Shown: positions 33,361 to 42,055 of the stretch, in pieces
Position numbering within the stretch: position 1 is the stretch's first letter
How the letters are laid out: each line of letters opens with the position of its first letter
DNA from: Archivesica marissinica
Taxonomy: Eukaryota; Mollusca; Bivalvia; Venerida; Vesicomyidae
Reading direction: 5' to 3'
Length of the DNA stretch: 64,000 nt
NCBI GenBank assembly: GCA_014843695.1
Contig: CM026403.1
Span: 3,596,150 to 3,660,149, forward strand
Translations under genes and position numbers: made by a program
Notes under the pieces: model-generated
Told to the model about the DNA's origin: nothing
What the model saw: the letters and a program-made list of their open reading frames with translations, nothing else
The model's database searches: none

Positions 33361-34556
33361 TAATTTTGACTACCTGTAGTCCTGTTTATGTTCCACTCTC
33401 TCCAGAGCTGATGTTCTTGACTACCTGTAGTCCTGTTTATGTTCCACTCTCTCCAGAGCTGATGTTCCCCCACTACCTGTAGTCAGGTTTATGTTCCACT
33501 CTCTCCAGAGCTGATGTTCCCCCACTACCTGTAGTCCTGTGTATGTTCCACTCTCTCCAGAGCTGATGTTCCCCCACTACCTGTAGTCAGGTTTATGTTC
33601 CACTCTCTCCAGAGCTGATGTTCCCCCACTACCTGTAGTCAGGTTTATGTTCTGCTCTCTCCAGAGCTGATGTTCTTGACTACCTGTAGTCCTGTGTATG
33701 TTCTGCTCTCTCCAGAGCTGATGTTCCCCCACTACCTGTAGTCCGGTTTATGTTCTGCTCTCTCCAGAGCTGATGTTCTTGACTACCTGTAGTCCTGTGT
33801 ATGTTCTGCTCTCTCAAGAGCTGATGTTCCCCCACTACCTGTAGTCCTGTGTATGTTCCATTCTCTCCAGAGCTGATGTTCCCCCACTACCTGTAGTCCT
33901 GTTTATGTTCCATTCTCTCCAGAGCTGATGTTCCCCCACTACCTGTAGTCCTGTGTATGTTCTGCTCTCTCCAGAGCTGATGTTCCCCCACTACCTGTAG
34001 TCCTGTGTATGTTCCACTCTCTCCAGAGCTGATGTTCTTGACTACCTGTAGTCCTGTGTATGTTCTGCTCTCTCCAGAGCTGATGTTCCCTCACTACCTG
34101 TAGTCCTGTGTATGTTCCATTCTCTCCAGAGCTGATGTTCTTGACTACATGTAGTCCTGTTTATGTTCCATTCTCTCCAGAGCTGATGTTCTTGACTACC
34201 TGTAGTCCTGTGTATGTTCTGCTCTCTCCAGAGCTGATGTTCTTGACTACCTGTAGTCCTGTGTATGTTCTGCTCTCTCCAGAGCTGATGTTCTTGACTA
34301 CCTGTAGTCCTGTTTATGTTCCATTCTCTCCAGAGCTGATGTTCTTGACTACCTGTAGTCCAGTTTGTGTTCTGCTCTCTCCAGAGCTGATGTCCCCCCA
34401 CTACCTGTAGTCCTGTGTATGTTCTGCTCTCTCCAGAGCTGATGTTCCCCCACTACCTGTAGTCCTGTTTATGTTCTGCTCTCTCCAGAGCTGATGTTCC
34501 CCCACTACCTGTAGTCCGGTTTATGTTCTGCTCTCTCCAGAGCTGATGTTCTCCAT
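33361..34556. repeat. 51-bp minisatellite, about 23 copies
   Basis: The unit has CTACCTGTAGTCCTGTGTAT and GTTCTGCTCTCTCCAGAGCT, with two alternating tails (GATGTTCCCCCA or GATGTTCTTGA). Each unit carries TTCYRCTCTCTCCAG, which resembles a 3' splice acceptor on the plus strand, and the hairpin CTACCTGTAGT. It abuts the mariner transposase 5' exon. Confidence 0.95.
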
Positions 34557-34854
34557 AGCAAATCATTGTAACTAAGAAATAAATGTGACATAATCGGTGA
34601 GGATTATAGCATATGTGGGACAATTAGACAATAAAGTATGAAATCTAAAAAAATGTTTCTAAAATAAATGTTTATTGTTTAATAACTATGTATAATATGC
34701 TATGTAAAATATATATTATGAAGAAAAAAAAGAAAGTGAGTAACTTACTTTTAGCTTGGTCTTGATAAAGTTCTTGGCATAAAAATCGGGACATACAACT
34801 TGGAATTTCTAGTTTTTGAACAGGAATATGATATCAAAGCAACATTTTTAACAA
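34557..34854. other. Short unique AT-rich segment between two arrays
   Basis: Apart from the possible minus-strand exon at 34749-34808, I see only AT-rich single-copy sequence here. Confidence 0.5.
34749..34808 (-). other. Possible 60-nt exon upstream of the mariner transposase
   Basis: On the minus strand, ACTAG precedes and a strong donor GTAAGT follows an open 20-codon stretch reading KFQVVCPDFYAKNFIKTKLK. Its end (NFIKTKLK) resembles the first helix of the mariner N terminus. Joining to the acceptor at 33329 keeps phase 0. The polypyrimidine tract is poor and there is no ATG, so this is tentative. It could instead belong to an unrelated minus-strand gene. Confidence 0.25.
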
Positions 34855-35194
34855 TTCCCATGAATCAATGATTGATATGTTGCCAAATTTACCATGAATC
34901 AATGATTGATATGTTGCCAAATTTACCATGAATCAATGATTGATATGTTGCCAAATTTACCATGAATCAATGATTGATATGTTGCCAAATTTACCATGAA
35001 TCAATGATTGATATGTTGCCAAATTTACCATGAATCAATGATTGATATGTTGCCAAATTTACCATGAATCAATGATTGATATGTTGCCAAATTTACCATG
35101 AATCAATGATTGATATGTTGCCAAATTTACCATGAATCAATGATTGATATGTTGCCAAATTTACCATGAATCAATGATTGATATGTTGCCAAAT
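34855..35194. repeat. 34-bp minisatellite running into the gap
   Basis: Ten near-identical copies of ACCATGAATCAATGATTGAT plus ATGTTGCCAAATTT (34 bp). The array ends at the run of Ns, so the true array is probably longer than assembled. Confidence 0.96.
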
Positions 35195-36194
35195 NNNNNN
35201 NNNNNNNNNNNNNNNNNNNNNNNNNNNNNNNNNNNNNNNNNNNNNNNNNNNNNNNNNNNNNNNNNNNNNNNNNNNNNNNNNNNNNNNNNNNNNNNNNNNN
35301 NNNNNNNNNNNNNNNNNNNNNNNNNNNNNNNNNNNNNNNNNNNNNNNNNNNNNNNNNNNNNNNNNNNNNNNNNNNNNNNNNNNNNNNNNNNNNNNNNNNN
35401 NNNNNNNNNNNNNNNNNNNNNNNNNNNNNNNNNNNNNNNNNNNNNNNNNNNNNNNNNNNNNNNNNNNNNNNNNNNNNNNNNNNNNNNNNNNNNNNNNNNN
35501 NNNNNNNNNNNNNNNNNNNNNNNNNNNNNNNNNNNNNNNNNNNNNNNNNNNNNNNNNNNNNNNNNNNNNNNNNNNNNNNNNNNNNNNNNNNNNNNNNNNN
35601 NNNNNNNNNNNNNNNNNNNNNNNNNNNNNNNNNNNNNNNNNNNNNNNNNNNNNNNNNNNNNNNNNNNNNNNNNNNNNNNNNNNNNNNNNNNNNNNNNNNN
35701 NNNNNNNNNNNNNNNNNNNNNNNNNNNNNNNNNNNNNNNNNNNNNNNNNNNNNNNNNNNNNNNNNNNNNNNNNNNNNNNNNNNNNNNNNNNNNNNNNNNN
35801 NNNNNNNNNNNNNNNNNNNNNNNNNNNNNNNNNNNNNNNNNNNNNNNNNNNNNNNNNNNNNNNNNNNNNNNNNNNNNNNNNNNNNNNNNNNNNNNNNNNN
35901 NNNNNNNNNNNNNNNNNNNNNNNNNNNNNNNNNNNNNNNNNNNNNNNNNNNNNNNNNNNNNNNNNNNNNNNNNNNNNNNNNNNNNNNNNNNNNNNNNNNN
36001 NNNNNNNNNNNNNNNNNNNNNNNNNNNNNNNNNNNNNNNNNNNNNNNNNNNNNNNNNNNNNNNNNNNNNNNNNNNNNNNNNNNNNNNNNNNNNNNNNNNN
36101 NNNNNNNNNNNNNNNNNNNNNNNNNNNNNNNNNNNNNNNNNNNNNNNNNNNNNNNNNNNNNNNNNNNNNNNNNNNNNNNNNNNNNNNNNNNNNN
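35195..36194. other. Assembly gap of exactly 1000 N
   Basis: A placeholder of 1000 unknown bases between two different minisatellites. Real length unknown. It probably hides array sequence and the missing exon or exons of the DUF1647-like gene. Confidence 0.99.
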
Positions 36195-36659
36195 GAGGTC
36201 ATATCTAACTGATACAGGTAGGAGATAGAGAGGTCATGTCTAACTGATACAGGTAGGAGGTAGAGGTCATGTCTAACTGATACAGGTAGGAGATAGAGAG
36301 GTCATGTCTAACTGATACAGGTAGGAGGTAGAGGTCATATCTAACTGATACAGGTAGGAGATAGAGAGGTCATGTCTAACTGATACAGGTAGGAGATAGA
36401 GGTCATGTCTAACTGATACAGGTAGGAGATAGAGAGGTCATGTCTAACTGATACAGGTAGGAGGTAGAGGTCATATCTAACTGATACAGGTAGGAGATAG
36501 AGAGGTCATGTCTAACTGATACAGGTAGGAGATAGAGGTCATGTCTAACTGATACAGGTAGGAGATAGAGAGGTCATGTCTAACTGATACAGGTAGGAGG
36601 TAGAGGTCATGTCTAACTGATACAGGTAGGAGATAGAGAGGTCATTCTAACTGATACAG
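36195..36659. repeat. About 35-bp minisatellite with CAG/GTAGGA in every unit, 13 copies
   Basis: The unit is GAGGTCATGTCTAACTGATA plus CAGGTAGGAGATAGA (33-37 bp). Each copy holds a donor-like CAG/GTAGGA. The last copy ends GATACAG/GTAACC, which begins the 69-nt intron directly before the exon at 36729. Confidence 0.95.
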
Positions 36660-36728
36660 GTAACCTTAAATATTGTATTTTGCTTTTACTTGTATGTGTA
36701 TGACACAATCTTGTTCTATGATTTGCAG

Positions 36729-37274
36729 CTTGCAGTCAGGGATCATCCATTTGTGATTTGGATGGATGCCTCGGTTAGATTCACAACCAACGACTTAGAT
36801 GCCCAGTTTGAGAAAGCACGTAATCTTGGCGTTATGGCAGCTGGCGGGTTTGCCCCCATCGCCATGAGAACACACCCAAGAACATTCCGTTTCCTCGGAG
36901 AACAGGCTTGCACCTTTAAGGCAACAAATGAAAGTGAGGCAACATTTATATTTGTATATGGTAACAAATTTGTGTCAGAATTTTTTCTGAAACCGTGGGT
37001 GTCATGTGCTTTGTCGATAGGTTGTCTGGTTCCCGATTATGACTTCAAAAAGTACATTGACTGTGGCAGAAGCAAGGAACAAGTGTATTTTGATTGTCAC
37101 AGATTTGACCAATCAGTATTAAGTATTTTAATGAACAGATTATATCATGCCAGTATTCAGCACCATAAGATGGGTCATGATTTCGTGAAATTTTGCAAGG
37201 GTGCAGATGAGCAGTGGTTTTTGCCGCAGTTTATTAATGAGATGATGATCAAATACCAAGAAGTATGTTTTTAA
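36729..37274 (+). CDS. DUF1647-like protein, C-terminal exon (glycosyltransferase-like)
   Basis: The 182-codon frame (including stop) starts LAVRDHPFVIWMDASVRF, the hallmark WxDASxRF strand of these glycosyltransferase-like proteins, whose acidic residue may take the DxD-like metal and nucleotide-sugar role (inference). It continues with RTHPRTFRFLGEQAC, then VYFDCHRFDQSVLSILMNRL and GADEQWFLPQFINEMMIKYQ. The acceptor TATGATTTGCAG ends at 36728 (phase 0). The frame ends YQEVCF-stop at 37274; a donor-like GAA/GTATGT at 37263 is an alternative end, so the C terminus is uncertain. No AATAAA lies close downstream. It is the same gene as 30583-30759 by family logic and phase. Confidence 0.75.
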   Translation, partial: LAVRDHPFVIWMDASVRFTTNDLDAQFEKARNLGVMAAGGFAPIAMRTHPRTFRFLGEQACTFKATNESEATFIFVYGNKFVSEFFLKPWVSCALSIGCLVPDYDFKKYIDCGRSKEQVYFDCHRFDQSVLSILMNRLYHASIQHHKMGHDFVKFCKGADEQWFLPQFINEMMIKYQEVCF

Positions 37275-37376
37275 TACCCCACTGTGTATTTTGTATTCCA
37301 TGTGCTACAAACCAACATTTGCACAGAAGCATGGCTGTCGTTTATTTCATTTTGTGAATAGTAATTTATTCAGACT

Positions 37377-37622
37377 TTAACCCTTTCAACACTACAGGCC
37401 GCTAAATAGACTTATAAAAAGTGTAGATCCAGATGAGCCGGCTCATGACGAGCCGTTTCATCAGGATCTGCACTTTTTTGCCAGTAATAATTATTACTAT
37501 TTTTAGATAAAATTACCCATTTTGATAAATGAACTTGTCCAAAGGTAATTTTCTTATTAATTTATTGGTCTAAATATATCATGCACCAGTCCATATCAGT
37601 TACTTGGGGTTGAATGGGTTAA
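37377..37622 (+). mobile_element. TTAA-type MITE, 246 bp (type 1)
   Basis: It starts TTAACCCTTTCAACACTACA and ends GGGGTTGAATGGGTTAA, with TTAA at both ends. The interior holds GTAGATCCAGATGAGCCGGC, CATGACGAGCC and CATCAGGATCTGCAC as a strong imperfect hairpin. Close relatives: 38519-38764 and 24551-24795. Confidence 0.85.
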
Positions 37623-37721
37623 GTAACAGTATGAGGAAATTTTGCCAGGAATCGCATCAAAATTCACCAATTTGTTGTTCATTATAATTATATACCTATA
37701 TCGATCATGCCGACATTCTTG

Positions 37722-38330
37722 TTTAGACAAGGTAATAGAGATATACATTCATGCTCCATGAATTATGACATAATAGTTGTGTTTAGACAAGGTAATACAG
37801 ATATGCATTCAGGCTTCATGAATTATGACATATTAGTTGTGTTTAGACAAGGTAATACAGATATGCATTGAGGCTCCATGAATTATGACATAATAGTTGT
37901 GTTTAGACAAGGTAATAGAGATATACATTCATGCTCCATGAATTATGACATATTAGTTGTGTTTAGACAAGGTAATACAGATATGCATTCAGGCTTCATG
38001 AATTATGACATATTAGTTGTGTTTAGACAAGGTAATACAGATATGCATTGAGGCTCCATGAATTATGACATAATAGTTGTGTTTAGACAAGGTAATAGAG
38101 ATATACATTCATGCTCCATGAATTATGACATATTAGTTGTGTTTAGACAAGGTAATACAGATATGCATTCAGGCTTCATGAATTATGACATATTAGTTGT
38201 GTTTAGACAAGGTAATACAGATATGCATTGAGGCTTCATGAATTATGACATAATAGTTGTGTTTAGACAAGGTAATACAGATATACATTAAGGCTTCATG
38301 AATTATGACATATTAGTAGTTTATATGTTT
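37722..38330. repeat. 60-bp minisatellite with a three-unit (180-bp) higher-order period
   Basis: Ten copies of a unit with GTGTTTAGACAAGGTAATAC, AGATATGCATT and CATGAATTATGACATATTAG. Three variant units (TACATTCATGCTCC, TGCATTCAGGCTTC, TGCATTGAGGCTCC) follow in the same order three times, so the array expanded by 180-bp trimers. Confidence 0.95.
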
Positions 38331-38518
38331 GTTTAGACAGGATAATACAGATAAATACATCCAGGCTGCATGTATGTTTTTATCTGGCATACAATTACAC
38401 ATGTCACATATTTCTAATACATGTATATGCATATATGCAGTTATTAAATGGCTAGTGTGTATGGATATTTTATCTGGCATACATATTTCTAATATATGCA
38501 TACAGGTATATACAGTTA

Positions 38519-38764
38519 TTAACCCTTTCAACCCCACAGGCCTCTAAATAGGCTTATGAAAAGTGTAGATCCAGATGAGCCGGCTCGTAACGAGCCGTCT
38601 CATCAGGATCTGCACTTTTTTGCCAGTAATAATTATTACTATTTTTAGATAAAATTAACCATTTTGATAAATGAACTGATCCAAATGTAATTTTGTTATT
38701 AATTTAGTGGTCTAAAAATATCATGGACCAGTCCAGGTCAGTTACTTGGGGTTGAAAGGGTTAA
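38519..38764 (+). mobile_element. TTAA-type MITE, 246 bp (type 1, best preserved)
   Basis: TTAACCCTTTCAACCCCACA at the left and TTGGGGTTGAAAGGGTTAA at the right form an inverted repeat with intact TTAA at both ends. CCCTTT termini on TTAA targets are typical of piggyBac-like elements. The central hairpin is ATCCAGATGAGCCGGCTCGT with ACGAGCCGTCTCATCAGGAT. Confidence 0.88.
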
Positions 38765-39109
38765 ATAGCTAGTCTATATGAATGTTTCATTTGATATACC
38801 GTATCAGTCCATGTCACAGTGAAAACAAACATGCCGGACAATGTCCACAAATTCTGCTTGACATTTCTCAAGTCTAATGACAAAAAATAACGATAAAGAT
38901 GTATTGTAGCCGCAAAATATATATACCAGTATACCTGTTCCTTGCATATGATTAAATTGTATACATTTATTATTAAATAACCCATTCACTACTAGGGCCA
39001 TATAATAAGACTATAAATTTACACAAAAATAATTATACATTTTTTCTCAGATATGCAACATTTCTGCCGACCAGAAATGATTCCTGCTGGCAAATGTCCG
39101 ACGCTTATC

Positions 39110-39368
39110 ACATAGACTGCACCAAGTACTGGTTAACCCGCTCGAACATGTTCAGGAAAGGTGTTAGGAGGTAAACTGCACACCGGCGATATAGCCCAAA
39201 ATGGTGATGATGCAGGCATAAAACCAGTGCCGTAGCCAGAATCTGAATATAACTGAGGATGTGTCTGTCTGTATCATTGCACTATCCTCCAAAAATCTAA
39301 AATGACTAATCTCTTCAGGAGGCGTCGCTTATATGGGCAACCGGTAGCGACGATAAATAAACGTAATT
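39110..39368 (+). mobile_element. Two SINE fragments back to back (family H body, family B 3' part)
   Basis: 39110-39232 is the SINE H body in the opposite orientation to 834-955 (GGCGATATAGCCCAAAATGG shared). 39245-39368 is the 3' part of SINE B (CTGTATCATTGCACTATCCT to CGACGATAAATAAACGTAA). Neither keeps its tRNA head. Confidence 0.75.
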
Positions 39369-39371
39369 ACC

Positions 39372-39617
39372 TTAAAGCAGCATTACATCGTATGCAATAA
39401 AAGATATTTGAAAAATTCAATTTTTACGTATGGGTAGCAATGCTGCTACACATTCTAACATTATACTTTGTATGTTTATGTTCATTTGGTAAACAGTGTT
39501 TTTTTGCGATAAAACAAACTCGAAACCGAAAGTAGGACTTTCCGAGTCGATCGGTCACGCACTTATTATTTATATTTTACCCAAATCATCCTTTATTACG
39601 ATGTAATGCTGCTTTAA
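39372..39617. mobile_element. TTAA MITE, 246 bp (family E short form)
   Basis: It starts TTAAAGCAGCATTACATCGT and ends ACGATGTAATGCTGCTTTAA, a perfect inverted repeat of at least 20 bp including TTAA. The ends resemble those of the 547-bp and 483-bp elements at 4095 and 41283. It sits four bases after the SINE B fragment. Confidence 0.88.
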
Positions 39618-40206
39618 TTTCCAGAGCAGTTCAGTAGGTGTTTATTGGTTTGGAGGACATGCTGGTCACTACTGGTGCTACAAAATGTATAGAGCAAGAG
39701 ATATATTATGTGTGGTGATTTAAAGTAGGATGGTGTTAGTTCTGTATTGTCGGTAATTAATATATGCTGGGTTAATAAGTACAGTTAGGTTTGCTGGGTT
39801 AATAAGTACAGTTAGGTAACTATTCATTATTATTATTCATTGTGTTGTTATAGAATTGTACATTGTTATACATACATTAAAATTTGTTTGTTAAATAAAT
39901 AGTTATTATGTAGTTCAAAATTAGTTATTTACGGTTGCATATATGAATTTGTTTGGCGGATTTTATGGTTGACAGGGTAACATTAATTGTTTATTTAAGT
40001 ATTTTATGTCACAAATCAAAATTACAGGTATCATGATTGTTAATTGCTCAATAAATTATTGTTTCCTCTCTACCTTTGCTTATATTTTATAAGGTTGGAT
40101 AATGTTTTAACTGGTTCACTGTGTGTTACCCTATATACATAATTCACCCAAGGCTCGATTCGATTTCGATCTCAAGACACCTCAATTAGATTCTTTTCGA
40201 TTCAAT
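39618..40206. other. AT-rich unique sequence, no feature recognised
   Basis: It contains only a small direct repeat (TGCTGGGTTAATAAGTACAG twice at about 39766-39816). Confidence 0.5.
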
Positions 40207-40975
40207 TACAGTCTACATCCGTTATGTCGAATTCCGTCGGACCGAACAAAATAATTCGACATAACTGAAGTTTGACATAACGGATATTGACCATATTTCC
40301 AAAGATGATGTTTTTTGTACGTAGATCAAAGCCTTACCCATCGTACATAAATAATGTTCCATGTTGTCATTGTTATAACCGTGACATGGCCACACTTGAT
40401 AAAATAACACTATAATTTCGTATTTAATATTTACTAAAATGCAGCACATACATGTAAATAACATTTATATACGAAACTGTTATTAAAAAAAATCTCTTAA
40501 ATAATCTGCTGTATTCTTTTGAATTTAAACATGTCTCTTTTCTGAAGAATTTGGTTTGCCTAAGTATGTTAATTGAATCAAAACAATGTGATTAATTATT
40601 ACGATGAGCCATTTATCCAATTATTGGTTAATTGCCGAAATAGTGTGCACCTGTAGTGAACATACTGTCACCGTAAACACCTTCAACAATCTTTATTGAT
40701 TGTTTGATCAGGTAAATTTGCCGAATGAAAGTCGCACTACAGTGACAAAGTTGCACTTTGACCTAACGAATGAAATACTGCACAATATATACTGAAGGAA
40801 GCAAAACAATAAATTTCGAAAACTTCGACTTCATGAAATTCAATATAAACGGAGCCAGTTATATGTAAAATGATAGTGTCTGAAACTGGACGTTGACCCG
40901 ACTTCGAAATAACCAGAGAATTGGACATAACCAGAGAATCGACACAACCAACTGACATAACGGATGTAGACTGTA
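40207..40975. mobile_element. Non-autonomous DNA transposon with long inverted ends, 769 bp
   Basis: The left end TACAGTCTACATCCGTTATG continues TCGAATTC. The right end, reversed, reads TACAGTCTACATCCGTTATG then TCAGTTGG, so at least 22 bp are perfectly inverted. Subterminal TTCGACATAAC / GACATAACGGAT motifs repeat in both orientations. No transposase frame is present. Confidence 0.85.
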
Positions 40976-41054
40976 TTTAATTATAGTAATTTATGAAGTA
41001 TAGTCATGATAAACTGGTTCAATATTTTGATTGCAAAATCGGTCATTTTAATTT

Positions 41055-41275
41055 ATACATATTTATCTTAGCACGAAACAAGTTTTTGCAATATTAGATA
41101 GCTGACGAGATCTCATTCATTGATGTATTCCATCGCTATGAGGGAGAGAGAAGAGGAAATGTGGACTTTAAGTGCATTGCTGCCTAAGGGCACAATCATA
41201 ACGGCTGTACAGCTGGGCACAAACTCTGGGCCTCTCACACCTGAAGCGAAGCGTTATCACGACTTCCATGTTAAC
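41055..41275 (-). mobile_element. SINE family C, copy 4 (diverged)
   Basis: On the minus strand: GGTGTGAGAGGCCCAGAGTT, GCCGTTATGATTGTGCCCTT, GCGATGGAATACATCAATGA and CTTGTTTCGTGCTAAGATAA. Older than the other copies. Confidence 0.75.
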
Positions 41276-41282
41276 TTAATGT

Positions 41283-41765
41283 TTAAAGCAACATTACATC
41301 GCACAAAGCAAATAAAATACATTTTTCACATATAAATGCATTGCTACTAGAAATTCTTCCGAATACATTCGAACACTAACATTGAATCAATAAACAGTGT
41401 TTTTGTGGTCTACAAACTTACAAAATTGAAAGTAGGATTTCATATAACGGTCATCCATGCTCCTGAATTGACGTTTGTTTGTCATCGGAGTCAATACTAA
41501 ATGCGAGATAGTGTCGTTTAGAGATAAATTAACTAAGATTAGTCTACAAATAAATAGGCACAAATGTGAGATATAACAGTAAATCCGCATGGATGTCTAC
41601 TCTATTTACATTATTTTGTTATGTCAACAAACCGCGTATACGACGTTTGCTTATTAGTTGAAATACTCAGTTTTTGAGGCAAATATTTTGAAAACAATTA
41701 TACCATATGATAGGAAAATACATTCTGTAGAAATTTGTGTTTTCACTGATGTAGTGTCGCTTTAA
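41283..41765. mobile_element. TTAA-flanked non-autonomous transposon (family E, inverted, 483 bp)
   Basis: Reverse-complement relative of 4095-4641: it starts TTAAAGCAACATTACATCGC and ends GATGTAGTGTCGCTTTAA. Internal landmarks shared in inverted orientation include the AACAAACCGCGTATACGACG side and ATACCATATGATAGGAAAAT. It is about 64 bp shorter than the first copy. Confidence 0.82.
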
Positions 41766-42055
41766 CATCATATACCGAGTATCAGCATTGTGTAGTTTCT
41801 ATTCACACATTATCTGCCAATGTTAAAACGAGATACTAGTAGCGTGTTACGGAAGTCGCATAATACATGTAATATGAAATCTACACGAGTCACACACATA
41901 GACACTGAGTGAGTAATCAGTCAATCACACACATTATGTAAGAAATACTTCCATTGTTAGTAAATATAATGGTACACATTTAAGCACCAACAATTTACCA
42001 ATGTACTGTAAGTGAGTGGTGGTAAATTAGAAATAAAGACACTACAATGTTCTTG
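41766..42055. other. Unique spacer before the 57-58 bp array
   Basis: AT-rich single-copy sequence with no recognised feature. Confidence 0.5.

Noticed and set aside
35144..36212. Frames of about 350 codons across 35195-36194
   Set aside because: They consist of unknown bases in the assembly gap.
36743..36967. 74-codon minus-strand frame
   Set aside because: Antisense shadow of the DUF1647-like exon.
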